A stretch of DNA of 64,000 nucleotides, from positions 1-64,000 of the forward strand of contig JBFMAB010000012.1 in assembly GCA_040755835.1 (NCBI GenBank). Direction: 5' to 3'. The notes under the pieces were generated by a model. The model was not told the origin of the DNA. It searched no databases and worked only from the letters and a program-made list of their open reading frames with translations. Origin of the DNA: JADLDB01 sp040755835 (GTDB taxonomy: Bacteria; Myxococcota; Myxococcia; Myxococcales; Myxococcaceae). Below are positions 53,035 to 63,342 of this stretch, piece by piece (position 1 is the stretch's first letter; each line of letters opens with the position of its first letter). Made by a program: the position numbers and the translations under genes.

Positions 53035-53436
53035 CTACAGGCAGCCCTTGAAGGCGCCGGGCTTCGGCTTCGGCGTGACGCGGAACTCCGACACCTCGAC
53101 GACGGGCAGGCCGTCCTTCTTGTCGACGCTCTTCACGATGCCGGTGATGTCGATGCTGCCGCCGCCGAAGGCGCGCTCGAGATCCGACACGCGGACGTTC
53201 TTCGCCGTCAGCTTGTAGATCTGCAGCTCCGCGACATCGAAGACGACCAGGCCCTTCTGGGTCTCCTCCATCGGGCAGGAGGTCAGCACGTCCAGCTTGC
53301 CCGTCTCCGCGGCCTTCCGGGCGCAGCTGATGGCGGTGACGGTGGCGGAGCTCAGTTCCACCTCCTCACCGGGGTCGACGGCGAACGCGGGGAGGGCGAC
53401 GACCGCGAGGGCGAGGGTCGAGAGGCGAACGATCAT
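53035..53436 (-). CDS. small exported protein with C-terminal Gly-Cys-Leu, 133 aa
   Basis: This is the last gene of the molybdoenzyme run. ATG 53436 has AGGAG six bases upstream. A signal peptide (LSTLALAVVALPAFAVD) is followed by an OB-like beta domain with two cysteines (TAISCARKAAE, LTSCPMEET), a stretch GGSIDITGIVKSVDKKDGLP and the terminal FKGCL. The penultimate Cys is separate from the core and sits in a Lys/Pro/Gly-rich tail, as in sulfur-carrier arms such as DsrC. The rhodanese-like protein five genes upstream ends the same way. Function is inferred, not known. Confidence 0.65.
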   Translation of the reverse strand: MIVRLSTLALAVVALPAFAVDPGEEVELSSATVTAISCARKAAETGKLDVLTSCPMEETQKGLVVFDVAELQIYKLTAKNVRVSDLERAFGGGSIDITGIVKSVDKKDGLPVVEVSEFRVTPKPKPGAFKGCL

Positions 53437-53445
53437 CACTTTCTC

Positions 53446-54609
53446 CTAACGCCTGGTGCCGTCCAGGGTCTTCAGGAAGGCGACGAGGTCGCCCACCTGT
53501 TCGGGGGTGTACATGGAGAACGCTGGCATCTTCGACACCGTCTTCCCGACCGTGTCCCTCGTGCTCCACTGGAACGCGTCGGCGTTGGGGTAGGCGCCGT
53601 TCTTGTCCGGCGGCAGGGACTTCGAATAGTGCGCGTTCGGCTGCAGCGCGTGGATGATGACGCCGCTGGGGTCGACGATGGACTCGCGCAGGTACGCCGG
53701 CGTGGCGATGACCCCGATGTTGGCGAGGCTGGGCGCCAGGCCCGGCGCGGCGAGGGCCTTGCCGGGCAGGTGGTGGCACGCCACGCAGATCGTCTCGGCG
53801 ATCGCCTGGCCCTTCGCGGGATCGCCCAGCTCGCCGGCGCCGTAGCCCCAGGCGAGCTGCTTCAGGTACGCCGGATCGACCGCCGGCTGGGGCAGCTTCA
53901 CGAAGTGCCAGCCCGACAGCTGCTTGTAGCCGCCGCGCTCGTTGCGGGCGCCGTCCCACACGGCGAAGGCCACCGGCACCAGCGCCTCCGCCACCGAGCT
54001 GCCCTCGACCTTCAGCGGCCGCACAAAGATCGCCCGCCAGACCTTCGCCTTCCCGTCGTACTCCATCGACATGGTGCCCTGCGCCTTCGGGATCCGCGTC
54101 AGCGAGCCGAAGCCCGCCGCGACGTACTCGTTGCCCAGGGTGCCCTTTTCGGTCGCGCGCTGCATGTACAGGTGCACCGGCATGGCGTCGTCGCCCATGC
54201 CGACATACGGCAGCCGCTTGCCGGCGCCGTAGGTCCGGGGGAACTCGATCGCCGCCGAGTCCGCGAAGGCGTTCACCTCGTCGGTGCGCACCACGTCCTT
54301 CGTCTCGTCGGCCCACTCGAGGAGCAGGCCCAGCTCGGCGCCGCTGACCAGCGCCCGTACTTTCACCTCCGCGACGCCGGGCGTCTCGAGGAGCTCGTTC
54401 GCGCGCTTGTCGTTCAGGTGCACCGAGCGCTGCGCCGACACCCTGAAGGCCTTCGGCACGGCGGCGCCCCACGCTTTGTCGGCGACCGTCTTCGGCACCT
54501 GCGGCACGCCGGTGGCGGGCACGGCCTCGTTCGCGAGGAAGGCGTCGTTGGCCCGGGCCGGGACGGCGACGGTGACGGCGAGGGCGAAGGAAAGGAGCGC
54601 GCGTCGCAT
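53446..54609 (-). CDS. heme-b/cytochrome-c gamma subunit of the molybdoenzyme, 387 aa
   Basis: The start ATG 54609 has GAGG six bases upstream; GTG 54621 overlaps the beta-subunit stop but lacks a good site. A Sec signal peptide (LLSFALAVTVAVPARA) leads into a domain like the heme-b-binding gamma subunit of type II DMSO-reductase enzymes (EbdC/DdhC/SerC), roughly residues 40-245. A fused cytochrome c domain follows, with CVACH at 275-279 and a distal Met near MPAFSMYT. This fusion adds an electron port to periplasmic cytochromes. The axial heme-b ligands cannot be verified from sequence. Confidence 0.75.
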   Translation of the reverse strand: MRRALLSFALAVTVAVPARANDAFLANEAVPATGVPQVPKTVADKAWGAAVPKAFRVSAQRSVHLNDKRANELLETPGVAEVKVRALVSGAELGLLLEWADETKDVVRTDEVNAFADSAAIEFPRTYGAGKRLPYVGMGDDAMPVHLYMQRATEKGTLGNEYVAAGFGSLTRIPKAQGTMSMEYDGKAKVWRAIFVRPLKVEGSSVAEALVPVAFAVWDGARNERGGYKQLSGWHFVKLPQPAVDPAYLKQLAWGYGAGELGDPAKGQAIAETICVACHHLPGKALAAPGLAPSLANIGVIATPAYLRESIVDPSGVIIHALQPNAHYSKSLPPDKNGAYPNADAFQWSTRDTVGKTVSKMPAFSMYTPEQVGDLVAFLKTLDGTRR

Positions 54610-54617
54610 GGGCGTCC

Positions 54618-55634
54618 TCACTTGAGCACCGGCAGCTTGAACCCCTCGGGCGGCTTCGCCTCGATGCGGAACATGTCCGAGTGCTTGTAGGCGATGAGCA
54701 GGTCGAGCAGCTCCGACGGCTTACCCGCCTTGCGCTTGTCCAGCTCCGCGTGGAGCGTCTTCAGCGAGTCGTGCACCGCCGGCCCGAAGAGGCTCTCGAG
54801 GTAGGCCAGCGGGATGCGGTCGCTGCCTTCGATCGGCTTTCCGTTCTTGTCGAACTTCCGCGGGCCCGACATCGGCGGCACGTAATAGACGTTGGGTTGC
54901 GTGCCGTACTCGGGGTGCAGGGGCAGGGCGACCTTGTACTTCTTCACCAGCTTCGCGACCTGTCCTTCCTCGTCGTCGAGGTAGCCCACGAAGCGGATGC
55001 GCCCGACGCACTGATGCGCGCACGCCGGCGGCAGGCCCTTCTCGATGCGCGGGAAGCAGAAGATGCACTTCTCCGACTTGGACAGCTTCGGGTTGAAATA
55101 GATCTTCTTGTACGGACAGCCCGCGATGCACAGCTTGTAGCCTTCGCACCGGTTGAGATCGACCAGCACGATGCCGTCCTGATCGCGCTTGAAGATCGCC
55201 GACCGGGGGCACGCGGCGAGGCAGCCGGGGTTCGAACAGTGGTTGCAGATGCGGGGGAGGTAGAAGAAGTACGAGTTGGGGAAGTCACCCGCGCCGACGT
55301 CCTCGTCCCAATTCGGGCCGACGGTGGGGTCGCTGCCGGGCTGCATCTCCGCGCCCTTCATGATCTCGTCCTGGTTGTAGTCCCAGGGCACCCCGTATTC
55401 GCTGTAGCGCGAGGGCACGACGCCGTCCTGCAGGTTACCGTCAGCGTCGAAGCCACCGCCGAGCGACTCCCACTTCTTCGGGTAGCCGTCGCCGGGCTTG
55501 GTCTCGACGTTGTTCCAATACATGTACTCGCGGCCGTTGCGATTGGTCCACTGCGTCTTGCAGGCCACGGTGCACGTCTGGCAGCCGATGCACTTGTTGA
55601 GATCCATCACCATCGCGAGCTGGCGCTTGCTCAT
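54618..55634 (-). CDS. iron-sulfur beta subunit of the molybdoenzyme, 338 aa
   Basis: It has the four-cluster ferredoxin layout of NarH/EbdB/SerB. Cys groups are CIGCQTCTVACK, CNHCSNPGCLAACP, CEGYKLCIAGCP and CIFCFPRIEKGLPPACAHQC. In the third group Tyr replaces the second Cys, as Trp does in NarH, so that site should hold a [3Fe-4S] cluster. No signal peptide is present, which fits co-export with the Tat-dependent alpha subunit. The ATG start overlaps the alpha stop (ATGA). It carries electrons between the Mo site and the gamma subunit. Confidence 0.9.
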   Translation of the reverse strand: MSKRQLAMVMDLNKCIGCQTCTVACKTQWTNRNGREYMYWNNVETKPGDGYPKKWESLGGGFDADGNLQDGVVPSRYSEYGVPWDYNQDEIMKGAEMQPGSDPTVGPNWDEDVGAGDFPNSYFFYLPRICNHCSNPGCLAACPRSAIFKRDQDGIVLVDLNRCEGYKLCIAGCPYKKIYFNPKLSKSEKCIFCFPRIEKGLPPACAHQCVGRIRFVGYLDDEEGQVAKLVKKYKVALPLHPEYGTQPNVYYVPPMSGPRKFDKNGKPIEGSDRIPLAYLESLFGPAVHDSLKTLHAELDKRKAGKPSELLDLLIAYKHSDMFRIEAKPPEGFKLPVLK

Positions 55635-58528
55635 GTCGTCACCTTCGCGAGGTCCAGGGTGGTCTCGTAGGCGTGCTGGTTGCCGTCCCAGTTCGTTCCG
55701 AACTTGAGGTGGCCCCAGCCGTCGGTGAGCTCGAGGAGGTTGATCATGTCACCGACGAGGTTGTTGTGGCCGTTCTTGCCCTTGTACATGAACGGCTCCC
55801 AGCCGTGCTCCATCACCAGCGCGTCCGGCGGCACCGACGGCGCGATCTTCGCCATCAGGATCACCTCGCCGAGCTCGTTGAACATCTTCACGTCGTCGCC
55901 ATCGGCGATGCCGCGTGCCTTCGCGACCTCGGGGTTGATCATCACGTACGGCTTGCCGCGCTGCAGCCGCAGGAGGATGGGCGACGTCTTGTACGTGGAG
56001 TGGATCGACCAGCGCGCGTGCGGCGTCATGAGCACGAACGGGTGGCGCCTGGGCCGGATCGGCGGCTTCGCCGTGGGCACGTTGGCGCCCGCGGCGATCC
56101 ACAGCGGGTGGTCGACGTAGAACGTGAGCCGCCCGGTCAGCGTGTCGAAGCGCTGGTGCAGGAACAGCTGGCTCTCGAACGTGTTGTACGGCCGGTCGGC
56201 GTACAGCGGCGACGACTTGCCCGCCTGCGAGTTGAGCTGCAGGAAACCGCCGCGCTCGTACATCGACTGGATGGTGTTCGGCTTGAACTGGTCGACGTGC
56301 TCGAGCGCGTACTCCACCGCGTCCTTGTCGGTGCGAAGCTTCCCTTCCTGGGTGAAATCCTTCACCAACTCGTCCATCGCCCGGAAGCCGGTGGTGGTGT
56401 GCGTGGTGTCGGGGATCTTCAGCGCCTTCGGGTCCTTCGTCTTCTGGAAGCGCTCCAACGCCAGCGCCTGCATCTTTTCGACGATGAGCGTGGCGATCTC
56501 CCACTCGCTCTTCGACTCGCCCACGTTCTTAAGGGAAGGGGACGGGTACGCGATGTTCGCGAAGCGGTGGTAGCCCGGGTTGGTGCGGATGTCCCAGCTC
56601 TCGTACGGCGTCTTGCACGGCAGCAGCACGTCCGCGTACACCGCGAAGTCGCTCATGCGGAAATCGCCGTAGGCGATGAACTTCGCCTTCTCGAGGAACG
56701 ATTTCCGGTAGTGCCCCTTGTTGCGGCGGAAGCGCGAGTCCGCGAACAGCAGGAAATTCTCGACCGTGTCCCACCAGGGCTTGCCGTTCTGGCCGGCCTG
56801 GTAGCCACCGTCGTTCTTCGACTTCTCGACGATGTCCATCACCTGCTTCTTGTAGTCGGCCTTCGACTGACCGGTGCCGCGCCGGATGTCCTCGTCGTCG
56901 TACAGCGTGTCGTAGTCGGAGATCTCGTCGCCGAGCATGAACTCGGACAGAAAGCCCGACGCGAAGCGGTGCAGGTACTTGCCGCCGAACGCCGACAGCC
57001 CGGACAGGCCGCCGATGTTCCACTCGTTCTCGGTGTTCATCCCGCCCGTCGGCCCCATGCGGCCCGTGAAGGCCACCAGCGAGGCGATCGCCCGCTGCGA
57101 CAGCAGGCCGTTGAAGTGCTTGCCGACGGCGAAGCCCATGGTCACCACCGCGCACTTCGGACCGGTGAGATCCATCGCGAGCTCGTCCACCACCGCGGGG
57201 TGCACGCCGGTCAGCTTCTGCATCTTCTCCGGCGTAAAAGCCTTGAGCTCGTTCTTGAGCAGATCGAAGCCGGTGGTGACGGCGACCGTCTTGCCGTCCT
57301 TCAGCTTCACCTTCCAGGTGCCGCCCAGCGACGGATCGATGTCCCAGTCGATGTCCTTGAGCCGCAGGGTCTCGATGGTCGCGCCTTCACACCCCGGCAT
57401 GACCACCAGCTTCCGGTTCCGCTGGTTGAACGCGAGGAAGCACTCCTCGGGCCTGGCTTCCTTGCTGCCCTCGGCCTTCAGGAAGTGCTCGCTCGTCTTC
57501 GCGTCGTAGAGCGGCTGCTTGAGATCGATCTCCGACAGCCGCAAGAGCTCCTTCGTGTCCTTGCGGACGAGGAGCGGCAGATCGGTGAACTCCTTCACCA
57601 GCGCGTCCTTGTAGAGCTTCTTCTGGATGATCCGCTGGAGGATCGAGAGCGCGAGGTGGCCGTCGTAGCCGGCCTTCACCGGCACCCAGAGGTCCGCGTG
57701 GATCGCCGTCGAGTTGAACTCGGGCGTGATGACGATGATCTTCGAGCCGTTGTACTTGCCTTCCCACAGGTAGTGGGCGTCGGGGATGCGCGAGGTGTTC
57801 GGGTTGCAGCCCCAGAAGACGGCGACGTTCGTCCGGTAGATGAAGTCGTAGGTGCAGCCGATGTTGCCTTCGCCGTACACGACGCTCACGCCGGGGAACA
57901 TGTCGCCGACGTAGCTGGCGATGTACGGGCGCACCGCGCCGAGCAGGGTGCCCAGGCGCTTGATCGACGCCGCTCGCGCCTCCGTGAGGATGCCGGCGCC
58001 CACGTGCACGTAGTTCGACGCCGGGCCCTTCTCGAGCATGCCCTCGTACAGGTGCTTCGCGATGTCGGTGATCGCCTCGTCCCAGGTGATCTGCTTCCAC
58101 TGGCCCGAGCCGCGCTCGCCGACGCGCCGCATCGGGTGCAGCAGGCGGTCGGGCTGGTACATCACCTGCGAGTGCTGCACGCCCTTGTTGCAGCCGCGCG
58201 GGTTCGCGTCGGGGATGTCGGGGGCGATCTGCGGGTAGCTGGCCGACTGGTTCTCGCGGGTGACCTTGCCGTCCTTCGTCCACACCTCCCAGGCGCAGTT
58301 CCCCTGGCAGTTGACGCAGTGGTACGCGAAGCCGCGCTCCTCGCCCTTGCCGCGGGTGCCGGCGAACTCGGCGCGGTACATGTCTTCGACGGTCTTCGTG
58401 TCGGGGTAGCTCGCGCGCGAGTCCTCCACGCGCACCGGTTTCACCTCGGCCTTCGCCTCGCTCGCCAGCGACGCGGCCCCGCCGATGACGACGAGGTTTT
58501 TCAGCGCATCGCGCCGGGAGATCGTCAT
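55631..58528 (-). CDS. molybdopterin oxidoreductase alpha subunit, type II DMSO-reductase family, 965 aa
   Basis: A twin-arginine signal (SRRDALKNLVV) directs export to the periplasm. The FS0 cluster ligands are His70, Cys74, Cys78 and Cys113, with exactly the spacing of NarG (H-x3-C-x3-C-x34-C). The motif RGCNKGVQHSQVMYQPDRLL and SYVGDMFPG are typical of EbdA/SerA/DdhA/ClrA relatives; Asp209 aligns with the Mo-ligand Asp of NarG. I cannot choose between selenate, chlorate, sulfur-compound or hydrocarbon substrates. No TorD/SerD-type chaperone gene is in the run. GAGG precedes ATG 58528. Confidence 0.88.
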   Translation of the reverse strand: MTISRRDALKNLVVIGGAASLASEAKAEVKPVRVEDSRASYPDTKTVEDMYRAEFAGTRGKGEERGFAYHCVNCQGNCAWEVWTKDGKVTRENQSASYPQIAPDIPDANPRGCNKGVQHSQVMYQPDRLLHPMRRVGERGSGQWKQITWDEAITDIAKHLYEGMLEKGPASNYVHVGAGILTEARAASIKRLGTLLGAVRPYIASYVGDMFPGVSVVYGEGNIGCTYDFIYRTNVAVFWGCNPNTSRIPDAHYLWEGKYNGSKIIVITPEFNSTAIHADLWVPVKAGYDGHLALSILQRIIQKKLYKDALVKEFTDLPLLVRKDTKELLRLSEIDLKQPLYDAKTSEHFLKAEGSKEARPEECFLAFNQRNRKLVVMPGCEGATIETLRLKDIDWDIDPSLGGTWKVKLKDGKTVAVTTGFDLLKNELKAFTPEKMQKLTGVHPAVVDELAMDLTGPKCAVVTMGFAVGKHFNGLLSQRAIASLVAFTGRMGPTGGMNTENEWNIGGLSGLSAFGGKYLHRFASGFLSEFMLGDEISDYDTLYDDEDIRRGTGQSKADYKKQVMDIVEKSKNDGGYQAGQNGKPWWDTVENFLLFADSRFRRNKGHYRKSFLEKAKFIAYGDFRMSDFAVYADVLLPCKTPYESWDIRTNPGYHRFANIAYPSPSLKNVGESKSEWEIATLIVEKMQALALERFQKTKDPKALKIPDTTHTTTGFRAMDELVKDFTQEGKLRTDKDAVEYALEHVDQFKPNTIQSMYERGGFLQLNSQAGKSSPLYADRPYNTFESQLFLHQRFDTLTGRLTFYVDHPLWIAAGANVPTAKPPIRPRRHPFVLMTPHARWSIHSTYKTSPILLRLQRGKPYVMINPEVAKARGIADGDDVKMFNELGEVILMAKIAPSVPPDALVMEHGWEPFMYKGKNGHNNLVGDMINLLELTDGWGHLKFGTNWDGNQHAYETTLDLAKVTT

Positions 58529-58590
58529 GCCTGTGGCCCTCGGATTCGAGTTGCGGATCGATGATGCGACAGCTGCGCCCGTGCGTTCGC

Positions 58591-59055
58591 CTACAGGCAG
58601 CCTCCGCCGGCTCCAGCCTTCGGCGGCGAGTATTCGCCCGTGTCCTCGGGCTTGTTCTCGCTGCTCCACGCCTCGAGCCCTCCGGCGAGGTTGCGGGCGA
58701 CGCCGAACTTCGCCCGGCACTGCTCGAACGCGGCCTGGTCGCCGTCCTCGGTGACGATGATCGTCGTCACGTACGGGTAGATGCGCTCGCGCGCGGCCTC
58801 GGGCGCCTGGTGGAGGTCGCACCCGGGCATGGGGATCGCCCCGGGGATGTGCGTGTCGATGTAGTGGTCGTCGTCATAGGGCCGCAGGTCGACGATCTGG
58901 AGCTTCAGCTGGGGGTTGCCCAGCATCGTGTAGAGCTCCTTCGGCGTGACGGCGGTGCGCTCTTCCAGTTCGGTCGCGCGGCGGCCTTCGGAGATCAGCA
59001 GCGCGCCGAGGACCGCCACGGCGGCCACGTAGAGGGGCAGCTCGAGCTTCTTCAT
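58591..59055 (-). CDS. membrane-anchored rhodanese-fold protein without catalytic Cys, ending Gly-Cys-Leu, 154 aa
   Basis: An N-terminal hydrophobic helix (about 5-22) anchors it outside the membrane. A rhodanese fold follows (TPKELYTMLGN, VDLRPYDDDHYIDTHIPGA, LAGGLEAWSS). The active-site loop, normally C-x4-R, reads VTEDGDQAAFEQC, so the catalytic Cys is replaced. The tail KAGAGGGCL is Gly-rich and ends with a penultimate Cys, the same ending as the 133-aa protein. A role as persulfide acceptor or carrier, not transferase, is inferred. ATGA overlap with the 41-aa gene. Confidence 0.75.
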   Translation of the reverse strand: MKKLELPLYVAAVAVLGALLISEGRRATELEERTAVTPKELYTMLGNPQLKLQIVDLRPYDDDHYIDTHIPGAIPMPGCDLHQAPEAARERIYPYVTTIIVTEDGDQAAFEQCRAKFGVARNLAGGLEAWSSENKPEDTGEYSPPKAGAGGGCL

Positions 59056-59177
59056 TTCGGGGCCCCCTGACCGGCGGCCGCCTGCTCCATGGCCGCGTTG
59101 TGGGCCTTGAGCTGCACGAGCCCGACGGCCATCAGAACGATCAGCGCGATGAAGGCGAGGCGCAGGGACAGTTTCAT
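59052..59177 (-). CDS. 41-aa membrane peptide
   Basis: The product is MKLSLRLAFIALIVLMAVGL followed by a polar tail ending GQGAPK. One transmembrane helix covers residues 5-23 and a short C-terminal tail follows. GGAG lies six bases before the ATG, and the stop overlaps the rhodanese-like gene by four bases (ATGA), so it is very likely translated. Small membrane peptides of this type often stabilise a transporter or enzyme complex; here the neighbours are the YeeE-type transporter and the anchored rhodanese. Confidence 0.7.
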   Translation of the reverse strand: MKLSLRLAFIALIVLMAVGLVQLKAHNAAMEQAAAGQGAPK

Positions 59178-59188
59178 GGCGGGCTCCT

Positions 59189-60313
59189 TCAGTCGTACGC
59201 GCGGTCGCCCACGACCTGGGCCTGGGAGAAGTCGATGCGGCGGGTCAGCAGCAGCAGGTTGGAGGTCGCCATCGACGCGATGAAGAAGGTGCCGCCCATG
59301 GCCAGGCTGCCGACGGAGAGGGTGGGCCACGCCGCGATGAAGGCGCCGGTGGTGCAGCCACCGCCGATCATCGCGCCCAGCGCCAGGCCGAAGCCGCCCG
59401 AGAACGAGCGGATGACCGCCGGCGTCGACCACTCCTTCTTCACGGGCGCCTCGACGGCCGCCTCAGACTTGATGGAGGTGAACTTCGCCAGCATCGCGCC
59501 CGGGAAGACGCCGACGATCAGCATCGCGCGCCAGAGGATGTCGTCGGTGATCTTCGGCACCACCTCGAGCGGGTGGCCGAGGAGGTGCGCCACCGAGCCC
59601 ACCAGCGCCAGCAGCGCGCCGGAGAAGCCCAGGTAGCCGTTCTGCGCGGTGGCGATGACGATCACCGCGCCGCCGACGATGCCCGCGGCCAGCCAGCTCC
59701 ACTCGCCGCGCACGTAGTCGAGGACGCTCTGGCGATCCTTCGAGAGCGTGTACGTCTTCTCGGGCGTGAGCCGGTCGACGATGGCGGCGATGACGAGGAA
59801 CAGCGCGCCCCAGACCAGCGCCACGACGCCGTACGGCAGGCCGAGCAGGCCGTGGATGGTGATGGGCTTCTGGTTGGTGGCGATGACGCCCGCGTCGGTG
59901 AGCGGCGTCTTGAGCAGGTTGTACGCGATGATCCCCGCCACCAACCCGAGGATCGCGAACGTGGACGCGAACTTCTTGGCCCCGGCCATGCCGCCCGCCT
60001 TGGCGACGCACGTGCCCGGGCAGAAGCCCGTCGCGCCCATCGCCACGCCGAAAAGGACGCCGCCGACGACGTGCGCGAGGCCCAGGAAGGGCATCACGCG
60101 CGGCACCAGGTTCATCTTCTCGGAGATCCCCGCGAGCGACGCGAGCCCGTACAGCACTGACGCCGTGGCGATCGCCGTGAAGGCGAACTTCATCACCTTG
60201 GTGTCGCGCAGCGTCAGCATGCCGATCACGCGGGAGAACCGCGAGGCGCCGACCTTGTAGAGGACGACGCCGAACGCGGCGCCGGTGAGGAGCCCGGTCA
60301 GGACGGGGATCAT
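59189..60313 (-). CDS. YeeE/YedE-family sulfur-compound transporter, 374 aa
   Basis: About nine to ten membrane helices are predicted. Family signatures occur in both halves: GFCPGTCVAKAGGMAGAK (about 97-114) and IGGGCTTGAFIAA (about 330-342), each with conserved Cys. E. coli YeeE (TsuA) imports thiosulfate by a relay of such cysteines; other members are linked to selenium metabolism. It would move thiosulfate or a similar compound. It lies between the exported rhodanese (9 bases upstream) and the 41-aa gene (11 bases downstream). Confidence 0.87.
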   Translation of the reverse strand: MIPVLTGLLTGAAFGVVLYKVGASRFSRVIGMLTLRDTKVMKFAFTAIATASVLYGLASLAGISEKMNLVPRVMPFLGLAHVVGGVLFGVAMGATGFCPGTCVAKAGGMAGAKKFASTFAILGLVAGIIAYNLLKTPLTDAGVIATNQKPITIHGLLGLPYGVVALVWGALFLVIAAIVDRLTPEKTYTLSKDRQSVLDYVRGEWSWLAAGIVGGAVIVIATAQNGYLGFSGALLALVGSVAHLLGHPLEVVPKITDDILWRAMLIVGVFPGAMLAKFTSIKSEAAVEAPVKKEWSTPAVIRSFSGGFGLALGAMIGGGCTTGAFIAAWPTLSVGSLAMGGTFFIASMATSNLLLLTRRIDFSQAQVVGDRAYD

Positions 60314-60322
60314 CGCGTCACC

Positions 60323-61273
60323 TCATTGCTGCGTGCCGAGCGGCAGCTCGGGCGTGTTGCCCCACTCGTTCCACCCGCCCACGTACAGCCTGGTGTTCTT
60401 GTGGCCGGCCTTCTGCAGCGCGAGGTACTGGAAGCTGCCGCGGCCGAGGCCGACGTGGCAGTAGGTGATGACTTCCTTGTCTTCGGCGTAGCCGTTCTTC
60501 TTCAGCTTCTCGAGCTGCTTCTGGATGTCCTTGGCGTCCTTCAGCGTCGGCTTGTCGGCCGCGCCGTCCTTGTTGCCCGCGTACTTGGTCCACGGCGAGA
60601 AGACCGCGCCGGGGATGAAGCCGCCCCGCGCCACGGTGATCTCCTTGCCGGGGCCAGACAGGCCCGCGAGGAGCTCCTTGCCCGTGTACTCCTCGAGCTT
60701 GTGGCGCGAGTCGAGAATCAAGCCCTTCGACGGGTCCTTCGAGACGGCCTCGACCTCGGCGCGCGAGGCGATCATGTTCCACTGCACCTCGCCCTTGAAC
60801 GTCTTCGGCGCGGGCTTGTTGCCCTTGCCTTCCTCGACGGCGCCGCCCTTCGCCTTCCACGCGGCGAGACCACCATCGAGGATCTTCACGTTCTTGTGCC
60901 CGTAGAGCGTCAGGAAGAACCAGACGCCGCTGGCGTTCACGCCCACGCCGGAGTCGTAGGCGACGACCTGGGTGCTCGCGTCGACGCCGAGCTCCTTGCC
61001 GATGAAGTCGAACGCGGTCTGCTCGCACATCGGCAGGCCTTTGCACTTGCGCACGTCGTCGAGGTACTGGAGGTCGTGGGCGAAGGCCTCGACGGCGCCG
61101 GCGATGTGCCCCTTTTCGAACTCCTTCGGGCTGTCGGCGCCGATGAAGCGCACGCCGTCCTTGCCGGCCAGCTTGAGCGCGTCGTCCACGCTGATGAAGG
61201 CGTCCTGCGCCAGCGCCGGAAGCGCGACGGCGACCAGGGTGGCGGACAACAGTCTCACGAGACGCAAAGACAT
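60323..61273 (-). CDS. exported two-domain rhodanese (thiosulfate/mercaptopyruvate sulfurtransferase-like), 316 aa
   Basis: The signal peptide is LVRLLSATLVAVALPALAQD. The N-terminal rhodanese domain (about 25-150) is inactive, with AYDSGVGVNASG in place of the Cys loop. The C-terminal domain has the catalytic loop YCHVGLGRGSFQYL with its Cys, flanked by LILDSRHKLEEYTG. It would move a sulfane sulfur from thiosulfate or another donor to an acceptor in the periplasm. It is the first gene of the eight-gene run. The 215-base divergent gap upstream should hold its promoter, but I see no clear -35/-10. Confidence 0.88.
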   Translation of the reverse strand: MSLRLVRLLSATLVAVALPALAQDAFISVDDALKLAGKDGVRFIGADSPKEFEKGHIAGAVEAFAHDLQYLDDVRKCKGLPMCEQTAFDFIGKELGVDASTQVVAYDSGVGVNASGVWFFLTLYGHKNVKILDGGLAAWKAKGGAVEEGKGNKPAPKTFKGEVQWNMIASRAEVEAVSKDPSKGLILDSRHKLEEYTGKELLAGLSGPGKEITVARGGFIPGAVFSPWTKYAGNKDGAADKPTLKDAKDIQKQLEKLKKNGYAEDKEVITYCHVGLGRGSFQYLALQKAGHKNTRLYVGGWNEWGNTPELPLGTQQ

Positions 61274-61488
61274 GGGTTCCTCGGCATTCCGCTGCGGGTG
61301 GCATCGCCTGCGAGCACACGTCAGGCGTGATCAAAGTCAGTCGACGCGCCGTGAGAGCCGGCACTTGCAACTTCGATTCGCGCTGCTGCTACCTGTCTGG
61401 TTCCAGGTGGTTGTCGGCAACGCGATGCGTCAGCCGCGCAGGGTTCGCGTTGTAGCCGGTGCGGAGGCGCAGTGCTATCCACCCGCGC

Positions 61489-63285
<1,797 letters not shown>

Positions 63286-63342
63286 ACTTCGGGCGGCGAA
63301 AGCTCGCGGGGAGCGGCGGGCCCGGCGTACAGTCCTGGGGCC

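Noticed and set aside
53446..58528. Naming the molybdoenzyme ethylbenzene dehydrogenase or selenate reductase
   Set aside because: Subunit layout fits the whole type II family; no substrate-specific residue could be verified by eye.
55673..58564. 963-codon open frame antisense to the molybdoenzyme alpha subunit
   Set aside because: The minus-strand frame has a Tat signal and conserved cofactor ligands; the plus frame is compositionally biased and lacks any motif.
61274..61488. FNR/CRP-type operator upstream of the sulfur operon
   Set aside because: A TTTGATCACG half-site is present, but no proper second half was found, so no regulator can be named.
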